NCBI GenBank assembly: GCA_014763885.1
Contig: JACXUO010000008.1
Coordinates: 1 to 37,422, forward strand
Source of the DNA: Campylobacterales bacterium
GTDB lineage: Bacteria; Campylobacterota; Campylobacteria; Campylobacterales; Sulfurovaceae
Direction: 5' to 3'
DNA length: 37,422 bases
A program made the translations under genes and the position numbers. Numbering within the stretch: position 1 is the stretch's first letter; every line of letters starts with the position of its first letter. Below, in pieces: positions 24,367 through 33,018 of the stretch. The notes below the pieces were generated by a model. That model was not told where the DNA came from. It did no database searches and was given only the letters and a program-made list of their open reading frames with translations.

Positions 24367-25611
24367 ATGCTTACTCTTCTCAGTCATTACAGAGAGATGG
24401 TCATCCGGTATATACTCCTTGTTTTTGCCATTCACAGTTTCTCTACATCTGTTGCTGCCATGGAGGGGTTGATCCTGGATGAATCGACAGATCAACCGAT
24501 CGTATCTGCTATCATAACAGCCGATGGCATAGAGTATCATACAGATGTGAAGGGTCGTTATCAGATCCCCCATGCCGATATGATCGGCGTTCGTGCGGCA
24601 GGCTATGAGCGTCTCTTTACACGCTTTAATCGAAAAATCTATCTCAGGAAGTTTCATCCCAGGGCGCTCTATCTCTCCGCATTCGGAGCAACCAATAAAA
24701 AAATCATGAAAAACGCCAAATATCTGATCCGTACTACTCGGATCAATGCCCTGGTGATCGATGTGAAAACGGACAGGGGAGAAATAGCATTTGACTCCTC
24801 CAGCCCTGTTGCAAAAGAGATAGGAGCACAAAAAAGGGTATCTTTCCCCCATCTGAAAGATTTTATCGGTGCGCTGAAAGAGGAGGGTGTCTATACTATT
24901 GCACGTATTGTATGTTTCAAGGATACCCCTTTTGTCAGGGCTTTCCCCCAATTGGGGGCAAAGTATCCCAATGGGACACTCTATAGAGACAGGGAAGGAT
25001 CCTATTGGATCGATCCCTCGCATAAAGAAGCATGGAGATATCTTTTGACAATCGCGGAAGAGAGTGCAAAAGCGGGATTTGACGAGATACAGTTTGACTA
25101 TGTGCGTTTCCCGGATAAAAGAGGGTTGAGCTTCTCGGTGAAAAACAGACAGTCTGAACGTGTACACATCATTACGGAATTTCTGAAGTATGCAAGGGCG
25201 CGTTTAGCCCATTACAATGTCTTTACCGCTGCGGATATCTTTGGATATGTCTGCTGGAACGATGCTGATCTTGGGATAGGGCAGCGTGTAGATGCCATGG
25301 CACCTTATGTGGATTACATTTCACCGATGCTCTATCCCAGCAGCTTTCAGGTAGGAATCCCGGGTTATAAGAATCCCGTAAAAGCCAATTATGAGATTGT
25401 GAAACACTCACTGGATAAGGCATTGGAGAAATCGGGCGGTTCACCTCTACGTTACCGTCCCTGGCTTCAGGCATTTAAGGATTATGCTTTTGACAGACGC
25501 AATTACGGGGAAAAAGAGATCGGTGAACAGATACGCGCAAGTGAAGATTTTGGGAGCAGTGGGTGGATGCTATGGAATGCGGGCAACAGATATACTGCGG
25601 AGGGTATATGA
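24367..25611 (+). CDS. exported DUF4015 glycoside-hydrolase-like protein
   Basis: The 414-residue product starts with a signal peptide (about 1-31, hydrophobic YILLVFAIHSF core, cleavage near VAA). A small beta domain (about 33-85) follows that resembles a carboxypeptidase-regulatory-like fold (GLILDESTDQPI, TDVKGRYQI, VRAAGY). Then comes a (beta/alpha) barrel typical of DUF4015 putative glycosidases (about 100-410). Barrel landmarks are NALVIDVKTDRG (about 127-138), GFDEIQFDYVRFPD (about 237-250) and YVDYISPMLYPSSF; Asp and Glu in the second are the likely catalytic region. I chose ATG 24367 over 24346 because an AGGAGGGA site lies directly before it. The next gene, a NodB-type deacetylase, starts one base after the stop. 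Substrate unknown; a periplasmic polysaccharide is likely. Confidence 0.82.
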   Translation: MLTLLSHYREMVIRYILLVFAIHSFSTSVAAMEGLILDESTDQPIVSAIITADGIEYHTDVKGRYQIPHADMIGVRAAGYERLFTRFNRKIYLRKFHPRALYLSAFGATNKKIMKNAKYLIRTTRINALVIDVKTDRGEIAFDSSSPVAKEIGAQKRVSFPHLKDFIGALKEEGVYTIARIVCFKDTPFVRAFPQLGAKYPNGTLYRDREGSYWIDPSHKEAWRYLLTIAEESAKAGFDEIQFDYVRFPDKRGLSFSVKNRQSERVHIITEFLKYARARLAHYNVFTAADIFGYVCWNDADLGIGQRVDAMAPYVDYISPMLYPSSFQVGIPGYKNPVKANYEIVKHSLDKALEKSGGSPLRYRPWLQAFKDYAFDRRNYGEKEIGEQIRASEDFGSSGWMLWNAGNRYTAEGI

Positions 25612-25612
25612 A

Positions 25613-26410
25613 ATGAACCGATTGGCCAGGGGTATCGAGGGAAAGATCAGAAAATATTTATATCAGCTAGTTGTCATTGCCCTCTCTTTCCATCATAGCG
25701 CTTTTGCCCAATCAATGGATACGCACACGAAGATACCTATTTTATGCTATCATCGGTTCGCGCCGCAGATCAACGATGAAATGACGGTAAAAACCGTAGA
25801 TTTTGCGAAACAACTTGCCTGGCTGAAGGAAAACGGCTATGCGGTGATCTCGCTGGATGCTGCTGTCGGGTATCTCAAAGGCGAGAGGGTAAAAATCCCG
25901 GATAAACCTGTTGTGATAACGGTGGATGACGGGCATAAAAGTGTCTACTTTGAGATGCTGCCGGTTGTGAAACACTATAGGGTACCGGTGACCCTATTTA
26001 TTTACCCAAGTGCGATTTCCAATGCACCGTATGCTCTGACATGGAAACAGCTGCAGGAGCTCGAGGAGACAGGTTTGTTTCATGTAGAATCCCATACCTA
26101 CTGGCATCCGAATTTCAAAAAAGAGAAAAAAAGGCTTTCTGCTGAAAAGTATGATGAGTTTGTAACACTGCAGCTGGGTGAATCCAAACGTGTACTGGAG
26201 GAGAAAATGGGCCATGAGGTCAAGTATCTGGCATGGGCATTTGGCATCCATGATGAAATGCTTCAGAACAAAGCAAAAGAAGCAGGGTATGAGGCAGCTT
26301 TTACGATAGAGCGCAAACATGCGGAGAGAGACCAACCGATGATGGCACTCCCGCGCTATATGATTTTAGATCCTGCAACCCCTGATGTACTCAAGCGTCT
26401 ATTGAGGTAG
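25613..26410 (+). CDS. exported NodB-type polysaccharide deacetylase
   Basis: The 265-residue protein has an N-terminal signal (about 1-32, LYQLVVIALSF core, ending AFA) and a CE4/NodB domain. Visible motifs are IPILCYHRF (about 41-49), the catalytic and metal-binding VDDG (Asp105, Asp106), the metal His pair in SHTYWH (His161, His165) and LAWAFGIHDE in place of the usual RxPYG motif. CE4 enzymes remove N- or O-acetyl groups from glycans such as poly-N-acetylglucosamine or peptidoglycan. The ATG at 25613 is chosen because a GGAGGG site precedes it and it yields the signal peptide; a longer frame begins within the upstream gene. Only one base separates it from that gene. Confidence 0.88.
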   Translation: MNRLARGIEGKIRKYLYQLVVIALSFHHSAFAQSMDTHTKIPILCYHRFAPQINDEMTVKTVDFAKQLAWLKENGYAVISLDAAVGYLKGERVKIPDKPVVITVDDGHKSVYFEMLPVVKHYRVPVTLFIYPSAISNAPYALTWKQLQELEETGLFHVESHTYWHPNFKKEKKRLSAEKYDEFVTLQLGESKRVLEEKMGHEVKYLAWAFGIHDEMLQNKAKEAGYEAAFTIERKHAERDQPMMALPRYMILDPATPDVLKRLLR

Positions 26411-26448
26411 TATCTTTCACGAATGCAATGAATGACTCTCATCACAGG

Positions 26449-26787
26449 TTATAGGTACAATGACTCTTTTCCAAACTCCCGTACCAGTAGTGCATAGAAG
26501 AGCGCTCTGTATTTGTGTCTGTTTGCACTGCCCATCTCCTCACAAGCTTTCTGTATGGCGGTATCCAGGCTCGCATCATTATCAAGCCCGAGCTTATTGT
26601 GCAGAAAGTTCTTTTTGATTGTTTCAAGCTCTGATTGGTCTGCACAGGATACAATTTCAGCATCCTGGTTATAGAGCGATGGCCCAAGTGCTCCCGCTAC
26701 CTTTGAAATGAGCTCTGCATTCAGGTTCAAACCAAGCTTCTCCGCCTCCTGGATATAGTGTGCTACTTTCTCCTCCAACTTGCTCAT
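26449..26787 (-). CDS. DUF2853 family protein
   Basis: The 112-residue, mainly helical cytoplasmic protein matches DUF2853. The characteristic blocks are EIVSCADQSELETIKKNFL (about 44-62), the LGLD segment and MGSANRHKYRALFYALLVRE (about 85-104), ending FGKESLYL. The family has solved structures but no assigned function. Two ATGs are adjacent; 26787 is preferred over 26790 because the AAGGAG site is then five rather than two bases away. It converges with the deacetylase gene and lies 39 bases after the HTH gene on the same strand. Confidence 0.85.
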   Translation of the reverse strand: MSKLEEKVAHYIQEAEKLGLNLNAELISKVAGALGPSLYNQDAEIVSCADQSELETIKKNFLHNKLGLDNDASLDTAIQKACEEMGSANRHKYRALFYALLVREFGKESLYL

Positions 26788-26829
26788 CATAGCTCCTTTT
26801 TTTATTTTATATCGTAGTATAAAGTTATT

Positions 26830-27066
26830 TTACTTAATTAATTGAGGTTTTTGCTCAAAAAGGATCCAGTTGATGCTCACGTCATGGTTTTTGCAAAAGA
26901 GGGCGATCGCCTCATAGGGGATCTTTTTGCGTTTTTTGATCACGGCATAATACTGGGGGTCCAGATCAAGGGCATGGGCAATGTCCCTGTCGTAAATCTT
27001 CTCTTTTTGCAGTGTAGTGTGGAGGATTGTACGGATACGTCCACTGACTTCCAAAAAATCTATCAT
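26830..27066 (-). CDS. small HTH (CI-repressor-like) DNA-binding protein
   Basis: The 78-residue protein is essentially one helix-turn-helix domain. YDRDIAHALDLDPQYYAVIKKRKKIPYEAIALFCKNHDVSINWIL (about 25-69, read in segments) matches the lambda-repressor-like/CI N-terminal domain, with the recognition helix around PQYYAVIKKRK. No effector or dimerisation domain follows, so it could be a stand-alone regulator. An AAAGGAG site precedes the ATG. A TATGAT box at 27084-27089 (minus strand) could be its own promoter. No phage genes surround it. Its targets are unknown. Confidence 0.75.
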   Translation of the reverse strand: MIDFLEVSGRIRTILHTTLQKEKIYDRDIAHALDLDPQYYAVIKKRKKIPYEAIALFCKNHDVSINWILFEQKPQLIK

Positions 27067-27135
27067 GCAACTCCTTTTGGGATATCATAATAGATTTTAG
27101 AAGAAGAGGTGTATTATATGTCACATTGACATATT

Positions 27136-27513
27136 CTAGTTGTTGTTGCTGTCTATCTCTACGACCGTATGTACATTCCCGCGGGGGTTGAAGTCTGCGA
27201 CCAGTTTCATCGACTTTGGCTGAAGTTTGCCATAGAGCGTGTCATATATCTCATTGGCAACATTTTCATGGGAGATATACCTGTGCATAAATGAGTTGAT
27301 ATAGAGCTTGAGCGCTTTAAGCTCGATGACACTTTTGTCCGGCTGGTAGGAGAGTTTGATCGTGGCAAAATCAGGATATCCCGACCTTGGACACATGCAC
27401 ATAAACTCCGGAAGTTCTATATTGATCATATAGTTTTTTTCATGTTCATTTGGCCAGAAGTTTTCCTTCGCATTGATATCAAATTCACGTATCTCTTTTT
27501 CACCGTATTTCAT
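27136..27513 (-). CDS. queF: NADPH-dependent 7-cyano-7-deazaguanine reductase
   Basis: The 125-residue protein is a short, type I QueF. It reduces the nitrile preQ0 to the amine preQ1 in queuosine tRNA modification. The T-fold landmarks are PEFMCMCPRSGYPDF (about 35-49), with catalytic Cys41 followed by Pro and the proton-donor Asp48, and the QueF motif IELKALKLYINSF (about 63-75), which binds NADPH. Glu in HENVANEIYD binds substrate. The start overlaps the stop of the EAL-like gene by four bases (ATGA), so it is the third member of a gyrB-EAL-queF translational chain. Confidence 0.95.
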   Translation of the reverse strand: MKYGEKEIREFDINAKENFWPNEHEKNYMINIELPEFMCMCPRSGYPDFATIKLSYQPDKSVIELKALKLYINSFMHRYISHENVANEIYDTLYGKLQPKSMKLVADFNPRGNVHTVVEIDSNNN

Positions 27514-28943
27514 TTATTTCCTTTGTTGTATTGTTCTATAAGATGGTATTCATCAAGGGGTTTGGCAATGCCGAACCCCTGAAGATAATCGATACCCAGA
27601 GACCTGAGTTTCTCTTTCTGTTCCTCTTTGTCCACCCATTTTGCCACCGTGGTGATTCCGAGCTCTTTTGACATTTTTGTCAGCGAGTCCAGCATCGCAA
27701 GGGTGGTTTTGTCGGAGAGTTTGGTGACATACTCCCTGTCAAACTGTATCATATCAAAAGTGAAGTGTTTCATATACTCCATGGAGGCATTCGATGCTCC
27801 GAAATTGTCGATACAGATACGTACACCATGCGCGCGTAACTGTTTGAGCGTTCTGAGATATCCGCTCAGGTTGTGGTGCGTTTTTCTCTCATAAAGCTGT
27901 ATGATAAGTCTGGAGGCATCGATGTTCTTCTCTTCAAGGAGTTTGAAAAACTGATCTTGAAACTGCTTGTCCCTCAATGAAAAAGGGGAGAGGTTGAAGG
28001 TCAAAGAGATATGCTGGTCGATCAAGGGCAGCAGCCGGATGATATGCTTGAGGAGCATCATATCGTATTCTCTTCCCAGTCCCATTTTGTTGATAATCGG
28101 CAGATAGAGGCGCGGAAGGATATCCCTTCTGGCAGGATGTTTCAATTTCACAGTGACCTCGTAGATATCTATCGTATCGGTATGAAGGTTGAGCAGCGGA
28201 CGAAAAGAGAGTGAAAGTGCTCCGTTTTTCATGGCACTTACAACAGTCTCTTCGATCTCACTATACTCTTTCGCATCTTTTACCAGCTCTTTCGGGGTCT
28301 CATCCTCGCTTTCATTCGAGTTCAGAATATTTCTCAGCTGTGAGATATCTTTTTTAAGATCAAAGTCGGGGTTGGTGATCACGGCATAGCGATAATCCAA
28401 TTCGATGTGATCTATCGTACCGTATTTTTCGATAAAAGTATCGATCACCTCTGTGACAGGCTGATCGAGCGTGTCAAATGCGATAAGAAACTCTGCTCCG
28501 TAACGTCTTGCGATCAGGGGCTCTTTTGTCCCCTTCTCCTGCAGATAGTGGTTCAGTTTGTGTATCAGGTTGTAGAGAAGGAGATCAATCTCTTCGTTGC
28601 TGTAGTTCTGGTTGATCAGCGAGAGGTTGTCGATCACAAACAGTGCCAGGGCATCCGGCTTTTTCTTCTTGAACTTCCCCCAAAACGCATTTTCATTGAA
28701 TCCGTGTGTGACAGGGTCTATCAGGGACTCCTCAACACTCCGCTCCAGAAAGAAGTAGACAAAATAGACAGAGATAAAGACGATGGCTGCAATCAACAGA
28801 TTGTTTTCAAAGTTGAGATCTATGATCTCCCCTTTGAGGTAGGTGGTGTAGAAGACCAGTGCAACCAATACCAGGATCGGTATGGCTGCCCTGAGGGCAA
28901 GTTTAAAGCGTCTTCCTCGTTCCTCAAGTTCGGATAAGAGCAT
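27510..28943 (-). CDS. membrane-anchored degenerate GGDEF-EAL protein
   Basis: The 477-residue protein has two N-terminal transmembrane helices (about 17-36 and 48-66), a degenerate GGDEF domain (about 75-205) and a degenerate EAL domain (about 235-470). The GGDEF site reads RYGAEF (147-152), lacking the GGDEF core. In the EAL domain the opening motif is EVT (262-264), and Asn317 and Gln455 persist. The DDFG motif is D-N-F-G (379-382), the catalytic Lys is Gln400, and the AEGVE Glu is Lys435. From known EAL chemistry, phosphodiesterase activity is very unlikely. It may bind c-di-GMP or act through protein contacts. Its ATG overlaps the gyrB stop by one base. Confidence 0.88.
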   Translation of the reverse strand: MLLSELEERGRRFKLALRAAIPILVLVALVFYTTYLKGEIIDLNFENNLLIAAIVFISVYFVYFFLERSVEESLIDPVTHGFNENAFWGKFKKKKPDALALFVIDNLSLINQNYSNEEIDLLLYNLIHKLNHYLQEKGTKEPLIARRYGAEFLIAFDTLDQPVTEVIDTFIEKYGTIDHIELDYRYAVITNPDFDLKKDISQLRNILNSNESEDETPKELVKDAKEYSEIEETVVSAMKNGALSLSFRPLLNLHTDTIDIYEVTVKLKHPARRDILPRLYLPIINKMGLGREYDMMLLKHIIRLLPLIDQHISLTFNLSPFSLRDKQFQDQFFKLLEEKNIDASRLIIQLYERKTHHNLSGYLRTLKQLRAHGVRICIDNFGASNASMEYMKHFTFDMIQFDREYVTKLSDKTTLAMLDSLTKMSKELGITTVAKWVDKEEQKEKLRSLGIDYLQGFGIAKPLDEYHLIEQYNKGNK

Positions 28944-31273
28944 TATACATCCAGGTGTTTGACATCTTTTGCATGGGTTTCGATGTAGTTGCGTCTCGGT
29001 TCAACTTCATCCCCCATAAAGAGCGTGAAGGTTTCGCTTGCGGTTTCCAGGTCATCGATCTTCACCTGAAGCAGTTTTCTGTTCTCCGGTGTCATCGTTG
29101 TTTCCCACAACTGCTCAGGGTTCATCTCACCCAGACCTTTGTATCGCTGGATATAGGCACCTTTCTTGGCACTGCTCTCTATCTCTTCGAAAAGTTCAAG
29201 CAGGTCTTTGTCGGCAAACTCTTCTGTAATGTGGTCCTGGATACGTTTATGGATCTCGATCGCACTGTTGTACTGCGGGTTGGTAAAGAGGATATCGTCG
29301 ATGATCAGCTCCTCAAGCCCGTCATTGGTCTGCACATAAAGGTGGATCTGCTCATCGGTGACCGATTGGTTAAGAATGTTATACCCCAGTTCGTGAATGT
29401 ATGCTTCAAGCGTTTTGAAGAGGGCCTCGTTGGAGGTTCCTATGATATCAGGGGTCTCGATCATATAGCGTACCACTTCAGGAAGGGCAAAACGGTTTTC
29501 CAGGTCTTTCAGGGTCATTTTGTAGTGCCCCACAAGCTTGAAGAGGTTGATGAGGTCGTTTTCTCCCATTGTCCGGCTTTCGATCGCTGAAATACCGTTC
29601 TCAATCAGGAAGCTGTTCAGCTCCACATCATCTTTGAGATACATCTCATTCTTCCCTTTTTTATAGCGGTAAAGCGGCGGCTGGGCAAGATAGAGATACC
29701 CTTTTTCAATCACCGGTCTCAGGAATCGGAAGAAGAATGTCATCAGCAGTGTCTGGATGTGGCTGCCGTCGACATCGGCATCGGTCATGATAATGATCTT
29801 GTGGTAACGCAGTCTCTCTTCATCAAATTCATCGCCGATACCGCAGCCCAGTGCCGTGATCATATTTTTGATCTCGTCGGATTTCAGGATCTTGTCCAGA
29901 CGGGCTTTCTCCACGTTGAGGATTTTACCTTTCAGAGGCAGGATCGCCTGGAATACCCTGTCGCGTCCCTGTTTTGCAGAACCCCCCGCAGAGTCACCCT
30001 CCACAAGGTAGATTTCGGAGATTTCGGGATCTTTGCTTTGGCAGTCTGCAAGTTTGCCGGGAAGGGTTCCCACGCTCATGGAATCTTTGCGTTTCACCAG
30101 CTCTTTTGCGCGTTTTGCGGCATCGCGTCCTCTGGCTGCAAGAAGGACCTGCTCCATGATCGCCTTGGCTTCGATCGGCGTCTCTTCGAGGTATTTGTTG
30201 AAGTTTTCGCTGAAGAGTTTTTGTACAAGCGGCCTTACATAACTTGAACCCAGTTTCCCTTTGGTCTGTCCTTCGAACTGCGGTTCCGGCACACGTACAG
30301 AGACGATAGCGATCAGACCCTCTTTACAGTCATCCCCGGTGATTTTTGTATTTTTTTCTTTGGCATTGGCATTTTTGGAGATATAGCTTGCAATCGACCT
30401 GGTCAGACCCGCTCTGAATCCTGCCTCGTGTGTACCCCCTTCCGGTGTTTTAATGTTATTGACAAAGGAGAGTACCTTTTCGGTATCGGCATTGCAGTAC
30501 ATCATTGCAATATCGATCTCTACGGTTCCTTCCTCTGAGTCTTCGGCACTGCCACTGAAGAACTGTGCTGTAGAGAGAGGCTCTTTCGTGTTCATATCCT
30601 CAACGAACTGGCGGATACCACCCTCAAAATGGAAGAGTTCTTTGCTGCCGTCCCTTTCATCCCTGAAGTCGATGGTGATCCTTGGGTTCAGGTAGCAAAG
30701 CTCCTTGAAACGCTTCATCAGGATCTCTTTTTTGAAGGTTACAGACTCTGTGAAGATCGTCTCATCCGGCCAGAACTCGATCTTGGTTCCGTGTTTTCTT
30801 GTGGCATCCCCTGATTCCAGCGGTGCATCGGGGATACCTTTTTGGAAGCTTTGTGTATGGATCTGGCCATCTTTGAAGATCGTCATATCCAGTTTTTTGG
30901 AAAGTGCGTTTACTACAGAGACACCAACCCCGTGAAGCCCGCCTGAGACCTTGTAGGTGTCTTTGTCAAATTTACCGCCGGCATGAAGAACGGTAAGGAC
31001 TACCGTTGCTGCGGAGATCTTTTCTGTCGGGTGTTCTGTGACAGGAATACCACGACCGTTATCCTCGATGATCGCTGAGCCCTCTTTGGTAAGGGTTACT
31101 TTGATCAGATCACAGTACCCTGCCATTGCTTCATCGATTGAGTTGTCGACGACTTCGTAGACGAGGTGGTGAAGCCCTTTTTCAGAGGTATCACCGATAT
31201 ACATCCCCGGTCTTTTTCTTACCGCTTCAAGACCTTTGAGGACCTTAATATTACCAGCATTATATTCTGCCAT
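28943..31273 (-). CDS. gyrB: DNA gyrase subunit B
   Basis: The 776-residue GyrB provides the ATPase of gyrase, which introduces negative supercoils. N-terminal start AEYNAGNIKVLKGLEAVRKR leads to the GHKL motifs NSIDEAMAGY, DNGRGIPV and GGLHGVGVSVVNALS. The TOPRIM domain has YLVEGDSAGGSAKQGRDR and DADVDGSHIQTLL, and the C-terminus has YKGLGEMNPEQLWETTM. Length is usual for GyrB without the large insert of enterics. A CGGAGTG ribosome site precedes the ATG. Here it heads an overlapping chain with a GGDEF-EAL protein and queF, rather than lying beside dnaA-dnaN as seen near many origins. Confidence 0.98.
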   Translation of the reverse strand: MAEYNAGNIKVLKGLEAVRKRPGMYIGDTSEKGLHHLVYEVVDNSIDEAMAGYCDLIKVTLTKEGSAIIEDNGRGIPVTEHPTEKISAATVVLTVLHAGGKFDKDTYKVSGGLHGVGVSVVNALSKKLDMTIFKDGQIHTQSFQKGIPDAPLESGDATRKHGTKIEFWPDETIFTESVTFKKEILMKRFKELCYLNPRITIDFRDERDGSKELFHFEGGIRQFVEDMNTKEPLSTAQFFSGSAEDSEEGTVEIDIAMMYCNADTEKVLSFVNNIKTPEGGTHEAGFRAGLTRSIASYISKNANAKEKNTKITGDDCKEGLIAIVSVRVPEPQFEGQTKGKLGSSYVRPLVQKLFSENFNKYLEETPIEAKAIMEQVLLAARGRDAAKRAKELVKRKDSMSVGTLPGKLADCQSKDPEISEIYLVEGDSAGGSAKQGRDRVFQAILPLKGKILNVEKARLDKILKSDEIKNMITALGCGIGDEFDEERLRYHKIIIMTDADVDGSHIQTLLMTFFFRFLRPVIEKGYLYLAQPPLYRYKKGKNEMYLKDDVELNSFLIENGISAIESRTMGENDLINLFKLVGHYKMTLKDLENRFALPEVVRYMIETPDIIGTSNEALFKTLEAYIHELGYNILNQSVTDEQIHLYVQTNDGLEELIIDDILFTNPQYNSAIEIHKRIQDHITEEFADKDLLELFEEIESSAKKGAYIQRYKGLGEMNPEQLWETTMTPENRKLLQVKIDDLETASETFTLFMGDEVEPRRNYIETHAKDVKHLDV

Positions 31274-31387
31274 TTTGCACTCCGTTCTGTGGGGTTATAA
31301 TAGTATATATTTTAGCTAAAAAGTGCTTAGAAACGGCGTGTGTAGGCGCAACTCACCGGGAGAGAAGAAAGAGAGAGGAGGGGAGGG

Positions 31388-32401
31388 CTACAGGAGCATC
31401 CCGGCTTGCTGTTTTTTGGTGACGACGATATCGATTTCGTAAGGGTCGATGAACTGTTTTTTCTGATAGGCTTCAAGTGCATAGCGTCCGATCATGGCAG
31501 CATTATCCGAGCAGTATTGAAGCGGTGCAACATGGAGGGTCTTCCCGAACTGCTCACAGAGTTCCTGGTAGGCCCTTCTGATATATTTGTTGGCTGAGGC
31601 TCCCCCTACGATCGCAAAGTCTTTGACCGGCTGGGATGCGAAGATCTTTTTGCTTTTCTGCAGGAGATGAAGCTTGACCGCTTTCTGGAAGCTGGCAGAG
31701 AGGTCACACCTGTCCTGTTCGCTCATTCCTTCAACACCTCCCAGCTTCTCGATCTCCAGTCGCACGGCATTTTTTAGCCCCGAGAGAGAAAAGGCAACGA
31801 GCTTCGAGTTTCGAAGCGGGACGGGAAGATCGAAACGATCCTCATCTCCTTTGAGGGCAAGGGTTTCGATGACGGGGCCGCCCGGATACCCCAGCCCCAT
31901 CATTTTGGCCACCTTGTCAAAGCTCTCTCCCACGCTGTCATCCATGCTGGTCGCCAGTATCTCCATGCGCTCAAAACTCTCTACCCGTATGACCTGTGTG
32001 TGTCCCCCGGAGATCAGCAGGACCAAAAGCGGCAAGATGCTCTCCTTCTCGATAAAGAGCGAGTAGATATGTCCTTTGAGATGGTGTACGGAGATCAGGG
32101 GGATCTTCTGGAGGGAAGCCAGGGTTTTTGCCATAGCGATTCCCTCCAGTAGCGTGACACCCAGTCCGGGCTGGTTGGTGACGGCAACCGCTTTGAGTTT
32201 GTCGAAGTAGGGTTTCGTCTCTTCAAGCAGCTTTGGAAGCGTCACGGCATGCAGCCTGGAAGCAAGTTCGGGTACGACACCCCCATAACAGGCATGTTCG
32301 GCCTCCTGGGAGATCTTTTTATGAAAGAGGACCTTTTTGGTTGCTATCTCTGTGATCGCTATCGAGCTGTCGTCACAGCTTGATTCAATACTTAAAATCA
32401 T
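31388..32401 (-). CDS. tsaD: tRNA N6-adenosine threonylcarbamoyltransferase TsaD
   Basis: The 337-residue ASKHA-fold enzyme transfers threonylcarbamoyl to A37 of ANN-decoding tRNAs (t6A), working with TsaB, TsaE and TsaC. Visible are [16 protein letters not shown] at the start and [19 protein letters not shown] (about 74-92). The metal-binding HHLKGH (His107, His111) is followed by ISGGHTQV (about 130-137), and [11 protein letters not shown] lies near the C-terminus. The start is fixed by the conserved N-terminus. An AAAGGAG site is eleven bases upstream, rather far, at the base of a leader hairpin shared with the RqcH-like gene. Confidence 0.97.
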   Translation of the reverse strand: MILSIESSCDDSSIAITEIATKKVLFHKKISQEAEHACYGGVVPELASRLHAVTLPKLLEETKPYFDKLKAVAVTNQPGLGVTLLEGIAMAKTLASLQKIPLISVHHLKGHIYSLFIEKESILPLLVLLISGGHTQVIRVESFERMEILATSMDDSVGESFDKVAKMMGLGYPGGPVIETLALKGDEDRFDLPVPLRNSKLVAFSLSGLKNAVRLEIEKLGGVEGMSEQDRCDLSASFQKAVKLHLLQKSKKIFASQPVKDFAIVGGASANKYIRRAYQELCEQFGKTLHVAPLQYCSDNAAMIGRYALEAYQKKQFIDPYEIDIVVTKKQQAGMLL

Positions 32402-32406
32402 CTTTT

Positions 32407-32470
32407 AAAGTTCTCCTTTCATTAGAGCAAAGCCCCCAATGAAATTCCTCTCACTGAAGCTTCGACTTTG
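32407..32470 (-). promoter_or_regulatory. tsaD leader: shared sequence blocks flanking a hairpin
   Basis: In plus-strand terms, AAAGTTCTCCTTT (32407-32419) and AAATTCCTCTCACT (32442-32455) are identical to blocks upstream of the gene starting at 36333. Between them TTTCATT (32417-32423) pairs with AATGAAA (32438-32444), with a smaller GAGC/GCCC pairing inside. In the mRNA the hairpin ends exactly at the ribosome-binding site. An AAGCTTCGACTTTG tail also resembles its counterpart. Confidence 0.6.
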
Positions 32471-32484
32471 TCTCAGGTGTATCA

Positions 32485-33018
32485 TTACATTTTCTCCATT
32501 ACCAAATTTTCTATCCATTCCCATTTCCCGTATCCGCTATCGGCATTGATATGTCCTGCATTTTCAATGATACTCAGAGGTATATCATAATGGGATGTAA
32601 TTTTTTGGGCCTCATCCACCGTTATCCAGGGATCATTGTCGGAGATGACCATCTGAACCTCTCTGGCATGCAGGGAAGTCGGTATCGGCGCAGGGAAGAA
32701 GGTTCTGATCGTCTTCTCTTCCGTGTTGAGGCTGGGAGGCGAAACCATAAAGAGCCGTTCGACCGTACACATCCCTTCCTCCTCGCAGAGCCAGAACCAG
32801 AGTGTATTGGCCAGGGAGTGGCAGACGACGGTATCGGGTTTGAACTCCTTAAGGATTTGCATCACCTGTCTGACCCAGCGGTTTTTGCTGGGAAAGTGAC
32901 AGTTATTCAGCAGGGGAAAAGAGACCGTGCCGTAGTTTTTCGCTACTTCGGCAGCCAGCTCCGCCTGCCAGTGCGGCGCATCGCTCCCGCCCCAGCCATG
33001 CAAGATAAGGAGTTTCAT
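32485..33018 (-). CDS. RBBP9/YdeN-type alpha/beta serine hydrolase
   Basis: The 177-residue compact alpha/beta hydrolase resembles the RBBP9/YdeN family. HGWGGSDAPHWQAEL (about 7-21) forms the oxyanion region. The nucleophile Ser68 is in VVCHSLAN, a variant of GxSxG with Cys and Ala in place of the glycines. Asp129 (SDNDPWI) and His156 (NAGHINADSGYG) complete the triad. Substrates of bacterial members are generally unknown. No signal peptide. The start codon lies in the loop of a perfect 14-bp inverted repeat (33001-33035) that pairs its ribosome-binding site with codons 2-6. It lies downstream of dxr on the same strand, with tsaD following. Confidence 0.85.
   Translation of the reverse strand: MKLLILHGWGGSDAPHWQAELAAEVAKNYGTVSFPLLNNCHFPSKNRWVRQVMQILKEFKPDTVVCHSLANTLWFWLCEEEGMCTVERLFMVSPPSLNTEEKTIRTFFPAPIPTSLHAREVQMVISDNDPWITVDEAQKITSHYDIPLSIIENAGHINADSGYGKWEWIENLVMEKM

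Noticed and set aside
24310-25167. Open frame of 285 codons on the minus strand
   Set aside because: It is antisense to the DUF4015 gene, whose signal peptide, domain motifs and ribosome site are clear. The antisense product is Cys- and His-rich low-meaning sequence.
25484-25612. Longer deacetylase frame starting inside the DUF4015 gene
   Set aside because: The extra 43 residues would bury the signal peptide and overlap the upstream gene. ATG 25613 has a good ribosome site and gives an N-terminal signal.
26830-27066. Prophage remnant suggested by the CI-like HTH protein
   Set aside because: All neighbours are chromosomal housekeeping or DUF genes, and there is no integrase, attachment site or structural phage gene.
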